Part shown: piece after piece, positions 34,341 to 42,616 of the stretch
Numbering within the stretch: the first letter of the stretch is position 1
How the letters are laid out: each line of letters starts with the position of its first letter
Origin: Leadbetterella byssophila DSM 17132
Lineage (GTDB): Bacteria; Bacteroidota; Bacteroidia; Cytophagales; Spirosomataceae
DNA length: 64,000 nt
Direction of reading: 5' to 3'
NCBI RefSeq assembly: GCF_000166395.1
Contig: NC_014655.1
Coordinates: 3,348,001-3,412,000 of the forward strand
Made by a program: the position numbers and the translations under genes
Notes under the pieces: model-generated
What the model saw: only the letters and a program-made list of their open reading frames with translations
What the model was told of the DNA's origin: nothing
Database searches by the model: none

Positions 34341-35795
34341 ATGAAACAAAAAAATAATTCCAGGCGAGATTTTATCCGGAAGGGTGCTTTAGCCGCCGCC
34401 GGTTTTTACATCGTTCCCAGAAATGTACTGGGAGGCCCGGGCTTTATAGCTCCCTCAGATCAGTTACTCCTAGCGGCCATCGGTGCAGGTGGAAAAGGTA
34501 GAAGTGATATTAAAAATGCTTCTGTAAATGGGAGAGAAAGAGTGGTGGCACTCTGCGATGTGGATTTCTCAGGATCTGCAGCTGCTACCGTAAAGGATTT
34601 TCCACAGGCAAAGCTTTTCGCTGATTACCGTGTGATGCTGGATCAAATGAAGGAAATAGACGCTGTAACTATTTCTACTCCTGATCATGTACATGGACCT
34701 GCAGCTTCTTTTGCCATGCAGAGAGGGAAGCATGTTTACGTGCAAAAACCCATGACTCATAATATTAAAGAGGCCCGACTTTTAACTGAAATGGCTAGAA
34801 AGTATAAGGTGGTAACCCAAATGGGTAACCAAGGGGCTTCAAATCCTTTGTTAAAAAATGTGCAGGGCTGGATAGATTCTGGTAAGATAGGAAAGGTTGC
34901 TAAGGTGCAGATTTGGACTAACAGACCAGTATGGCCGCAAGGAAACGCCATGCCTAAGCCTGACCCTTCTCAAAAACCAAAAGACTTAGATTGGAACCTG
35001 TGGTTAGGACCTGCTCCGGAGACCGAGTATATACCCAATTTACATCCTTTCAACTGGCGAGGATGGTGGGAATATGGTACAGGTGCCTTAGGTGATGTGG
35101 GATGCCATTTGATAGACATACCTTTCCGAACACTAGGTTTGATGTATCCTACAGATGCAGAATGTAGTGTAGGTTCAGTGTATTCAAAGATGTGGACTCC
35201 TGATTACAATCCGGAAGGAGCACCTGCATCTTCTACTATAACCCTACATTTTAATGCTACCAAGAAGAATCCAACCCGCTTAGAGATGAGCTGGATGGAT
35301 GGTGGAATTCGTCCCCCACATCCGGAGATCATTCCGGCTGATCACGATATCGGTGGTCCGGGTAGCGCAAATGGAGTACTCATGATTGGAGAAAAGGGAA
35401 TAATCTCTACTAACATCAATGATAGTTCACCTTTAACTCCTAAATTATATTTGAATGATGGTAGCATAGAGGTACCGGTAGAGCCGGAAGGTGTTAAAGA
35501 GCCTGAATATGGACATCAAAGACTGTGGGTAGACGCTTGTAAAGCAGGATTTAATAGCAAAGAGCATAAAGGATTAACCTCTTCTTTTGACTATGCTGGG
35601 CCAATGACGGAAACCGTACTGATGGGTAATTTGGCGATTCGCAGTTATATGCTCAGAAAGCAGAATGAAAAGGGTGCTTATGAGTTCTTTGGTAGGAGAA
35701 AGCTATTATGGGATGGAGAAAATACCCGAATAACTAATCTTGAAGAAGCAAATCAGTTTGTATCCAGGCAGTATCGCAAAGGTTGGGAAATATAA
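34341..35795 (+). CDS. Gfo/Idh/MocA family oxidoreductase with Tat signal
   Basis: A 484-residue NAD(P)-dependent sugar-type oxidoreductase. The N-terminus MKQKNNSRRDFIRKGALAAA is a twin-arginine signal, so the enzyme is exported folded with its cofactor. A Rossmann motif (AAIGAGGKGRSDI), DHVHGPAASFAMQRGKHVYVQKP (the EKP-like motif with Gln) and GDVGCHLIDIPF in the C-terminal domain are present. ATG at 34341 gives a standard Tat signal; the frame is open back to ATG 34257. The substrate is unknown; relatives act on amino sugars, inositols or 3-keto sugars. Single gene, ended by a terminator shared with lpxH. Confidence 0.87.
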   Translation: MKQKNNSRRDFIRKGALAAAGFYIVPRNVLGGPGFIAPSDQLLLAAIGAGGKGRSDIKNASVNGRERVVALCDVDFSGSAAATVKDFPQAKLFADYRVMLDQMKEIDAVTISTPDHVHGPAASFAMQRGKHVYVQKPMTHNIKEARLLTEMARKYKVVTQMGNQGASNPLLKNVQGWIDSGKIGKVAKVQIWTNRPVWPQGNAMPKPDPSQKPKDLDWNLWLGPAPETEYIPNLHPFNWRGWWEYGTGALGDVGCHLIDIPFRTLGLMYPTDAECSVGSVYSKMWTPDYNPEGAPASSTITLHFNATKKNPTRLEMSWMDGGIRPPHPEIIPADHDIGGPGSANGVLMIGEKGIISTNINDSSPLTPKLYLNDGSIEVPVEPEGVKEPEYGHQRLWVDACKAGFNSKEHKGLTSSFDYAGPMTETVLMGNLAIRSYMLRKQNEKGAYEFFGRRKLLWDGENTRITNLEEANQFVSRQYRKGWEI

Positions 35796-35798
35796 TCG

Positions 35799-35826
35799 AT
35801 ACCCGGGGGGTTATTCCTCCGGGTAT
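35799..35826. terminator. Terminator between convergent oxidoreductase and lpxH genes
   Basis: ATACCCGG (35799-35806) pairs with CCGGGTAT (35819-35826), with further partial G-C pairing inside. The lpxH stop codon lies in the loop and a short T run follows on the plus strand. Confidence 0.75.
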
Positions 35827-36608
35827 TTTCTTAATTCAAGCTTTTGCCCATCATAAACAGCATAAGTGTAGAATTGTATCCAATCGCCAAGATTAACATA
35901 CCTACTATTTGGATTTAATTCTATATCTATCACTCTATGTCTATGACCAAAGATGTAGAAATCTCTATGCTCTCTGCTTTCTTCTTCCATGCAGTAATGG
36001 TATAAGATTTCCTTTTCTTTATTGATGGATTTTGGAGGAGGGGCTTCTTTATCGTGCTGTTTCCAGGAAAGTCTTGCCCAAGAATACCCTAAAAATAAAC
36101 TTAGGTCGGGATGTAGAAGATGTTTAAACATCCATCTGCAGATCTTGCTTTCAAAGATTACTTTCAGGAATTTATAGTTGTAATCACCCGGGCCCAATCC
36201 ATCTCCGTGACCTATTTGGAACCTATGATTACCTATGTAGTACTCTTGGGGTTTGCGGAGGATCTTGGCATTTAATTGCTCCTTAAAGTACTCTCCCATC
36301 CACATGTCGTGATTACCCTGATAGATAATGATATCTATTCCAAGGTCAGATAATTCTGCTAATTTGCCTAGGAATCTAACGTACCCTTTGGGTACCACAC
36401 GTGTATGTTCGAACCAAAAGTCAAATAGGTCTCCAACTAAAAACAGGGTTTGCGCATCATTTTTTATCTGGTCTAACCATGCACAAATCTTTTTCTCTCT
36501 AACCAGACTTTGGGCATGATCCGGAGCGCCTAGATGAAAATCAGAGGCGAAATAGACTTTTTTGTTGGGTTCAAGAGAAATTCGTTCCAAATAGTATTTT
36601 TTGTTCAA
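35811..36608 (-). CDS. lpxH: UDP-2,3-diacylglucosamine diphosphatase-like phosphoesterase
   Basis: A 265-residue metallophosphoesterase that in lipid A synthesis hydrolyses UDP-2,3-diacylglucosamine to lipid X and UMP. Metal motifs are all present: SDFHLG, GDLFDFW, GNHDMW, GHGDGLGPGD and GHRH. The frame has no ATG before the catalytic motifs; the most likely start is TTG at 36608, with TTG at 36590 as alternative. A TAATTTTG sequence at the start resembles a -7 element but would leave no room for a leader. It is divergent from the receiver-domain gene. Confidence 0.87.
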   Translation of the reverse strand: MNKKYYLERISLEPNKKVYFASDFHLGAPDHAQSLVREKKICAWLDQIKNDAQTLFLVGDLFDFWFEHTRVVPKGYVRFLGKLAELSDLGIDIIIYQGNHDMWMGEYFKEQLNAKILRKPQEYYIGNHRFQIGHGDGLGPGDYNYKFLKVIFESKICRWMFKHLLHPDLSLFLGYSWARLSWKQHDKEAPPPKSINKEKEILYHYCMEEESREHRDFYIFGHRHRVIDIELNPNSRYVNLGDWIQFYTYAVYDGQKLELRKYPEE

Positions 36609-36666
36609 AATTAATTATTATCTGAATGGAAATGTAAAAAATAATGAGAATCGGAGGTTTGGCATT

Positions 36667-36696
36667 TTTGCGTATATTGAATTTGGTATATATTTG
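36667..36696 (+). promoter_or_regulatory. Predicted promoter of the receiver-domain gene
   Basis: TTTG (36667-36670), 18 bp, then TATATTTG (36689-36696): both elements match the Bacteroidota consensus exactly, 20 bp before the ATG at 36717. Confidence 0.75.
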
Positions 36697-36716
36697 AGGA
36701 AATAAACGTTGAGAAT

Positions 36717-37097
36717 ATGCCTACTCCTAACAGAGTCCTAATAGCCGAGGACAGTTCTGTCATCCAGAATTTGGTGAAGAAAATCTTAGAGTTTCAAAAT
36801 TTTGAAATTACTGCCGTTAAAAACGGAGAGCAGGTGTTGCAGACCCTTCAGAAGGAACATTATGATATCATTTTATTAGATATCAATATGCCGGTTATGG
36901 ATGGAATGGAAAGTGTTAAGGCCATTCGTGCTTTAGCTGACCCTGCAAAAGCGTCTGTTCCTGTAGTTGCCATCACCGGTAATGCCAGGAATTATACTGA
37001 GGAAGAATTTAAGGAGGCCGGTTTCAATGAAGTATTGATGAAGCCTTTGAACTTTGATAAATTAGTAATGGTAGTGAAGGACCTTACTGAGAAGTAA
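36717..37097 (+). CDS. Single-domain response regulator (CheY-like)
   Basis: A 126-residue protein consisting only of a receiver domain: acidic pair in IAEDSS, phosphoacceptor Asp55 in IILLDINMPVMDG, the Thr/Ser switch in VAITGNA and Lys in LMKPLNFDKL. It has no output domain, so it should act by protein contact, for example in a phosphorelay with a hybrid kinase elsewhere. The gene is followed after 5 bp by the PhnP-like hydrolase. Confidence 0.93.
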   Translation: MPTPNRVLIAEDSSVIQNLVKKILEFQNFEITAVKNGEQVLQTLQKEHYDIILLDINMPVMDGMESVKAIRALADPAKASVPVVAITGNARNYTEEEFKEAGFNEVLMKPLNFDKLVMVVKDLTEK

Positions 37098-37102
37098 AAA
37101 CA

Positions 37103-37873
37103 GTGATTAGCATTACATTCTTAGGGACAGGCACTTCATCAGGGGTGCCTGTTCTTACATGTACTTGTGAGGTTTGCAGGTCTGTTGACTTTAGGGACAA
37201 GAGACTCAGATCCTCTGTGCTGATTCAATCAGAAAACACCAATATTGTTATAGATACCGGTCCGGATTTCCGTCAACAAATGTTGAATGCGGGAGGTGTA
37301 AGGATAGATGCTGTAGTGTACACTCATGAGCATAAGGACCATACCGCCGGATTGGATGATATTCGCCCCTATAATTATCTAAGGGGTACACGAGAGCATG
37401 TCCCTTTGTACGGGAGAGCGCATGTTTTAGAACAAATCAAAAGGGAGTTTGGTTATATTTTTGAAGAAAATCCCTATCCCGGGGTTCCCTTGGTAAAGAC
37501 ATATACCATTGAGAACTCTAGCTTTCAAATTGGAGATTTATCTCTGATTCCTATAGAAGTCCTTCACTATAAGTTGCCGGTATTTGGGTATAGAATTGGG
37601 GACTTTACTTACATCACAGATGCTAACTTTATTGCTGAAGAGGAAAAGGAAAAAATCAAAGGAACAAAGGTTTTGGTGCTTAACGCGCTACAAAGAACTC
37701 CTCACATTTCGCATTTTACTTTAGATCAAGCGACAGCTTTAGCACAGGAGCTTGGAGCAGAACATACTTATTTTACGCATATATCACACAAGTTAGGTTT
37801 ACACCATGAAGTTGAGAAAGAACTTCCTTCTGGGATACACCTGGCTTTTGATGGACTCACTCTGCAGCTTTAG
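37103..37873 (+). CDS. MBL-fold metallohydrolase, PhnP-like
   Basis: A 256-residue metallo-beta-lactamase-fold hydrolase. FLGTGTSSGVPVLTC, the cysteine-bearing segment CEVCRS, the metal motif THEHKDHTAGLDDIRPYN and later histidine segments (HISHFTLDQA, THISHKLG) match the PhnP group, whose known members hydrolyse cyclic phosphodiesters. It starts with GTG at 37103. Its stop overlaps that of the convergent GreA-like gene by 4 bp. Confidence 0.88.
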   Translation: MISITFLGTGTSSGVPVLTCTCEVCRSVDFRDKRLRSSVLIQSENTNIVIDTGPDFRQQMLNAGGVRIDAVVYTHEHKDHTAGLDDIRPYNYLRGTREHVPLYGRAHVLEQIKREFGYIFEENPYPGVPLVKTYTIENSSFQIGDLSLIPIEVLHYKLPVFGYRIGDFTYITDANFIAEEEKEKIKGTKVLVLNALQRTPHISHFTLDQATALAQELGAEHTYFTHISHKLGLHHEVEKELPSGIHLAFDGLTLQL

Positions 37874-38361
37874 AATATATCCAATATCTTATCCTTTCTT
37901 TGGTTAACTTCAAAACTATCTCCTTTTTTCTTTCCTTGTAAGGCATGACCTAAGGGGGCATCTAAAGAGATGAAATAAAATACTCCTTTTTCTTCAGATT
38001 TCCATTTTCCCAAAGCAGGACCTAATAGGAACTGACCTTGCGAAGTTTTTACTAGAGAGCCGGAGCTTGCCGTATCCTTAGAGTCGCTTAGAAGGAGTGA
38101 TCCCAGCTTTTCTACCTCTATTCTTAGGCTTTCAAACTGAGTTTTAAGCATAAAAACTTCATTCTGGGCCATGGCTCTTCCGGTCTCATATTTGTCGCCC
38201 ACAGAACTTTTAGATTCTTGATTAGCGGCATCCTGTACGGTCTTAATGTGAGAATCTAAATCTTTGAGTTTCTGAGAAAAGTGGGAATAGGCTTCTTGAA
38301 GTATTTTTATTTTGTCCAAAGTACTAGTGAGTAGGTTTGTCAGGTGCAGGAGCGGAGGCAT
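37870..38361 (-). CDS. GreA/GreB-like protein
   Basis: A 163-residue protein: an N-terminal helical hairpin (residues ~15-90, KILQEAYSHFSQKLKDLDSH, GDKYETGRAMAQNEVFMLKT) and a C-terminal FKBP-like domain (KGVFYFISLDAPLGHALQGK, KKGDSFEV). This is the Gre-factor layout, which rescues backtracked RNA polymerase, but it is far from true GreA and similar proteins in Bacteroidota are often mislabelled 3-oxoacyl-ACP synthase. The ATG at 38361 lies inside the preceding gene; TTG at 38319, 5 bp after that gene ends, is a reasonable alternative. Confidence 0.75.
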   Translation of the reverse strand: MPPLLHLTNLLTSTLDKIKILQEAYSHFSQKLKDLDSHIKTVQDAANQESKSSVGDKYETGRAMAQNEVFMLKTQFESLRIEVEKLGSLLLSDSKDTASSGSLVKTSQGQFLLGPALGKWKSEEKGVFYFISLDAPLGHALQGKKKGDSFEVNQRKDKILDIF

Positions 38362-39523
38362 GATAGCCCATATCCATCACCATCTTGGCATATTTGTCCA
38401 GCAAAGTTATGACCTTTTTTCGGGATTTAGATTGGACGATTAGACCTACATGGTATTCTTCATTCATGGTCCACACTACTTCTTTGTCATTAAATACACT
38501 CATGTCAGGGTGTTGGTGAGAGGAAAGTGTGATCAGAATTCCGGAATATTTCTTTCCTGTTTTAGGAGGTTTATAAGGCTTATTGTCGCCTACAGCGGTT
38601 TCAATTTTGGCCCATTCTTTCCAAAGGTTAAGGCCTGAGGCATATTCCACCATTTCAGCTAAATGTGCGCCACCTACTCGTGATGCGGTCTCTAGAAAGT
38701 AGAACTCATCCCCACATTTAATGATCTCTGTGTGTACAGCAGAGAACCTTAATCCGAAGGCCTCAATCACCTGATGATTTATCAAAGATAGAATCTCTTG
38801 ATCTATGCTATTATATTCTACGGTAACAGAACGGAATATGCCACCTCCATGGGCCACTTCAAAAGGTGTACTTAAATACTGACTACAGCATTCAAAGATG
38901 ACTTTATTGTTATATACAAGAGAATCTACATGGTAGACATCACCGGGCTTAAAAGCTTCTATTAGGTAATTGTGCCTTTTTTCACCGAGGGATTGGATAT
39001 GGTCCCACGCTTCCTGAGAGGTTTGTACTTTTTTTATCCCTGTGGCAGAAGCTTCTGATCTGGGCTTAATAATCCAGGGTCCGGGAACGGAGTCCAGATA
39101 ATTTTGGATATCAGAATCATTAAAGAGAGAGGAAAACTTTGGAACAGGAATATTGAATTTTTTGGCCTGCATACGCATGGCTAACTTGTCTCTGAAATAC
39201 CGAGCTGTGGTCTGTCCCATCCCCGGGATGCGGAAGTGCTCTCTGACTAAAGCTGCCTTTTCAACATCAAAATCATCTAGAGCAACAACCAAGTCTATTT
39301 TCCTGTTTCTAAACACAAATGCAGTGCCCTCAATGATGGTATGATAGGTGTTGAAGTTGTTTTCATTATCTTCCAAATAAAAGAACTCATCCACACTATC
39401 TCTGGGCCATGGTTTATGCTCGAGTTTTTTATGTGTTAGTAAAAGGACTGTATTTCCTTCCGCTTTGGCGGATTTTAAGAAATCAATTCCCTTGAAATAC
39501 GTGCAGATACAAAGAATAGTCAT
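38324..39523 (-). CDS. ATP-grasp domain ligase
   Basis: A 399-residue protein of the ATP-grasp fold. An N-terminal pre-ATP domain (ILCICTYFKGIDFLKSAKAE) is followed by ATP-binding motifs PGPWIIKPRSEASATGIKKV and YLIEAFKPGDVYHVDSLVYN and the Mg2+-binding end AVHTEIIKCGDEFYFLETAS. Relatives join a carboxylate to an amine with ATP; the substrate cannot be told. It overlaps the following GreA-like frame by up to 38 bp. Confidence 0.85.
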   Translation of the reverse strand: MTILCICTYFKGIDFLKSAKAEGNTVLLLTHKKLEHKPWPRDSVDEFFYLEDNENNFNTYHTIIEGTAFVFRNRKIDLVVALDDFDVEKAALVREHFRIPGMGQTTARYFRDKLAMRMQAKKFNIPVPKFSSLFNDSDIQNYLDSVPGPWIIKPRSEASATGIKKVQTSQEAWDHIQSLGEKRHNYLIEAFKPGDVYHVDSLVYNNKVIFECCSQYLSTPFEVAHGGGIFRSVTVEYNSIDQEILSLINHQVIEAFGLRFSAVHTEIIKCGDEFYFLETASRVGGAHLAEMVEYASGLNLWKEWAKIETAVGDNKPYKPPKTGKKYSGILITLSSHQHPDMSVFNDKEVVWTMNEEYHVGLIVQSKSRKKVITLLDKYAKMVMDMGYHASAPAPDKPTH

Positions 39524-39550
39524 GCGTAAGAGGGTTGAATTTTCCTAAAA

Positions 39551-39587
39551 ATAAGAAAGCCGCCTGAATTTCAGGCGGCTTTCTTAT
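39551..39587 (-). terminator. Long perfect hairpin terminator after the DUF1573 gene
   Basis: An 18-base arm ATAAGAAAGCCGCCTGAA (39551-39568) is repeated perfectly in reverse complement at 39570-39587. On the minus strand it follows the DUF1573 stop by 14 bp and runs into TTTTTAGG, as an intrinsic terminator does. Confidence 0.88.
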
Positions 39588-39601
39588 AAAAAAATCCAGA
39601 A

Positions 39602-39994
39602 TTACTTGCTGGAAACTTTTGACTTAGGGAGAACCTCTCCTTTGATAGTCAATACTTCCTGGCTGTTTTCTGCATTACTGATCACCGTAATGGTTTTGTT
39701 AAAGGCAGAAACTCTACCCTTAGTGTCATAACCTACCTTGATGGTTTTGGTTTGACCAGGCATAATAGGTTCTTTTGGAACCTCAGGAGTAGTACATCCA
39801 CATGAAGCTTGCGCATTAGTGATTACTACAGGAGCATTACCAACGTTAGTAACCTCAAAATTATACGTAATCACGCCCGCTTCCTTTACTTTTCCGAAAT
39901 CATGCACCATTTTGTTGAATTTCAACTTTCCTTGTGCATGTGATGCAGCAGCAAAGAAAAGTACACCCACAAGGGTAAATAAGAATTTCTTCAT
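39602..39994 (-). CDS. DUF1573 domain protein
   Basis: A 130-residue secreted protein: signal peptide MKKFLFTLVGVLFFAAASHAQ followed by one DUF1573 module (FNKMVHDFGKVKEAGVITYN, NAQASCGCTTPEVPKEPIMPG). The CGCT motif and Ig-like strands are typical of this Bacteroidota family, whose function is unknown. It is monocistronic, with about 200 bp of non-coding AT-rich DNA between it and the divergent E1 gene in which no exact promoter was found. Confidence 0.88.
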   Translation of the reverse strand: MKKFLFTLVGVLFFAAASHAQGKLKFNKMVHDFGKVKEAGVITYNFEVTNVGNAPVVITNAQASCGCTTPEVPKEPIMPGQTKTIKVGYDTKGRVSAFNKTITVISNAENSQEVLTIKGEVLPKSKVSSK

Positions 39995-40202
39995 CTTTTA
40001 AATAGTATTTAGTTTTAAAAGGTGTTTTTAAATAGTTCATACAAATTAACGTATTTTAAATAAAGGAGAAAAATTTTTAACAGGCTATTAACAAAGAGTG
40101 CCTGTCCCCAAACTTTAAAAAAAATAGATTAACTTTACCCCTATAAAACTTGAGGAAAGAAGAGCATATCCCAGATATGTAAATCTAAATCAACAGACCG
40201 AT

Positions 40203-42614
40203 ATGAGCGAAGTACTTATTGAAAACACTGCTTTTAATGAAATAGGCTTGTCAAGGGAACAGATCCTAGATGACTATCGTCTAGCTTGTGAAAGCAGGGT
40301 GGCCAGTGTGATAGGTAGGAAGGATGTGTTTATGGGAAGGGCCAAATTCGGGATATTTGGTGACGGTAAAGAATTAGCCCAACTGGCCTTAGCAAAGGTA
40401 TTTCGTCCGGGTGATTACCGCTCTGGATATTATAGAGATCAAACTTTGCAAGTAGCAAACGGAGGTTTGACCTGGCAACAGTATTTTGCTCAGATGTATG
40501 CGCACGCTAATCTGGAAAATGATACTAACTCAGGGGGAAGAGCCATGAACGGGCATTACGGCAACCACTGGGTGAATGACAAAGGAGAGTGGGTAAATCT
40601 CAAAGAGAAGAAAAATAGTGTCATGGATGTCAGTTCTACCGCTGGACAAATTCCACGTGCCTTAGGACTTGCCTACGCCTCAAAGCTATATAGAAATATA
40701 CCTGAACTGCAGACAGAAAATCCTTTCTCAAATCAAGGTAATGAGGTTTGTTATGCTACCATAGGAGATGCATCCACATCCCAAGGTATGTTCTTTGAGA
40801 CCATAAATGCCGCCGGAGTCTTACAAGTACCTTTAGTGGTTTCCGTGTGGGATGACGGTTACGGTATATCAGTTCCTATCTCCTACCAAACCGTAAAAGA
40901 AAGTATATCCAAAGCCTTGGAAGGCTTCCGAAAAGAGAATGATACAAATGGTATCAAGATCATTGCCGTTAAGGGTTGGGATTACCCGGCTTTGGTAGCT
41001 GCCTATAAGAAGGCGGAAGATTGGGCTAGGATACATCACATTCCGGTATTAGTTCATGTACAAGAGATTACTCAGCAACTGGGACACTCTGCCTCCGGAT
41101 CGCATGAGAGATATAAATCCGCCGATAGGTTACAATGGGAAGTAGATTTTGACTGTAACCCTCGCTTTAAAGCTTGGATTCTTGAGAATGAATTAGCTTC
41201 TGAATCGGAACTGGAGGATATAGAAAAGCAAGCCGACGAAAAGGTCAAAGCCGAGCGAAAAGCAGCTTGGGATGCCTATAGAAAAGAGATCGATGAACAT
41301 AATGGAAGGGTTGCGGCCTTTGTTCAGATGTACGAGAATCAGGCTTTTGATAAAGGCGGATTTTTGGATAAGATCAAAACAAAACTAGTGCCGGGCCCAT
41401 CTCAAACCAGAAAGGAGGGAATATCCGCTTTAAAAATGTTCCTCCGTCTCATTACGGATGAGCAAATAAGAGCAGAAGGACACAGTTTACTTCAATCTTT
41501 GGAGAAAGTAAACAGAGAGAGATTTAATTCTCACCTTTATTCTGAGACACCATTTTCTCCTATGAAAGTGGAAAAGGTGGATCCTATCTATAGTCGTGAT
41601 GCAGAAATGGTAGACGGTAGAACGATCATTAATACCTACTTTGATGGTCTTTTTGCTCGTGATCCTAAGGTTTTCGCCATTGGCGAAGATATTGGGAAAA
41701 TAGGGGATGTAAATCAGGGTTTTGCAGGCCTTCAAGAAAAGTATGGAGAATTAAGAGTTACAGATACAGGTATTCGTGAAACTACTATAGTGGGGCAAGG
41801 GATTGGTGCAGCTATGCGCGGACTAAGGCCTATCGTTGAGATACAGTACTTTGATTATATCTACTATGCTCTTGCTACTCTGACTGATGACTTGGCATCC
41901 TTGCGTTACCGTACTGTAGGTAAACAAAGGGCTCCTTTGATTGTCAGAACCAGAGGACATAGATTAGAAGGTATCTGGCATTCGGGATCTCCCATAGCCG
42001 TTATGCTTAATTCCTTAAGGGGAATGCATGTAGTAGTTCCCAGAAATTACGTTAAAACTGCAGGTTTTTACAATACCCTCTTAAAGGGTGATGATCCTGC
42101 TTTGATTATTGAAAGTCTTAATAGTTATAGAATAAAAGAGCAGATGCCTTCAAATCTAACAGAGATCTGTGAACCTCTTGGAGTTCCGGATATCATTAGA
42201 GAAGGTACAGATGTCACTGTAGTAACCTATGGCTCCATGTGCAGGATTGTGGAGAATGCCGCTGAACAATTAGCAGCTTTTGGGATAAGTACAGAAGTGA
42301 TAGATGTTCAAACCCTTCTGCCTTTTGATATTCACCATATTATCACTGAATCCATTAAGAAAACAGGTAGGGTAGTGTTTGCTGATGAAGATATGCCTGG
42401 AGGATGTACAGCCTTCATGATGCAGCAAGTATTAGAGGTGCAAGATGCCTACCATTATCTAGATTCCAAACCTAGAGCCGTGAGTGCTGAACCTCATAGA
42501 CCTGCATATGGCAATGATGGAGATTATTACTCTAAGCCAAATGTAGAAACTGTTTTCGAAACTGTATATGAATTAATGAACGAAGCCAATCCGGCTAAAT
42601 ATCCAAAGTTTTAG
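40203..42614 (+). CDS. Fused alpha-beta E1 component of 2-oxoacid dehydrogenase (branched-chain type)
   Basis: An 803-residue thiamine-diphosphate enzyme in which E1 alpha (residues ~1-400) and E1 beta (~460-800) are fused. The alpha half holds the ThDP region (ATIGDASTSQGMFFETINAA, VWDDGYGIS, where the classical GDG...NN reads GDA...DD) and the phosphorylation-loop-like GHSASGSHERYKS. The beta half has FAIGEDIGKIGDVNQGFAG, VDTGIRETTIVGQGIGAAM-like and ADEDMPGGCTAFM segments. It decarboxylates branched-chain 2-oxoacids and passes the acyl group to E2. E2 and E3 are not nearby. The next gene follows after 2 bp. Confidence 0.9.
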   Translation: MSEVLIENTAFNEIGLSREQILDDYRLACESRVASVIGRKDVFMGRAKFGIFGDGKELAQLALAKVFRPGDYRSGYYRDQTLQVANGGLTWQQYFAQMYAHANLENDTNSGGRAMNGHYGNHWVNDKGEWVNLKEKKNSVMDVSSTAGQIPRALGLAYASKLYRNIPELQTENPFSNQGNEVCYATIGDASTSQGMFFETINAAGVLQVPLVVSVWDDGYGISVPISYQTVKESISKALEGFRKENDTNGIKIIAVKGWDYPALVAAYKKAEDWARIHHIPVLVHVQEITQQLGHSASGSHERYKSADRLQWEVDFDCNPRFKAWILENELASESELEDIEKQADEKVKAERKAAWDAYRKEIDEHNGRVAAFVQMYENQAFDKGGFLDKIKTKLVPGPSQTRKEGISALKMFLRLITDEQIRAEGHSLLQSLEKVNRERFNSHLYSETPFSPMKVEKVDPIYSRDAEMVDGRTIINTYFDGLFARDPKVFAIGEDIGKIGDVNQGFAGLQEKYGELRVTDTGIRETTIVGQGIGAAMRGLRPIVEIQYFDYIYYALATLTDDLASLRYRTVGKQRAPLIVRTRGHRLEGIWHSGSPIAVMLNSLRGMHVVVPRNYVKTAGFYNTLLKGDDPALIIESLNSYRIKEQMPSNLTEICEPLGVPDIIREGTDVTVVTYGSMCRIVENAAEQLAAFGISTEVIDVQTLLPFDIHHIITESIKKTGRVVFADEDMPGGCTAFMMQQVLEVQDAYHYLDSKPRAVSAEPHRPAYGNDGDYYSKPNVETVFETVYELMNEANPAKYPKF

Positions 42615-42616
42615 TA

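Noticed and set aside
36606-36613. TAATTTTG as a promoter element for lpxH
   Set aside because: It overlaps the likely TTG start codon, which would leave no leader.
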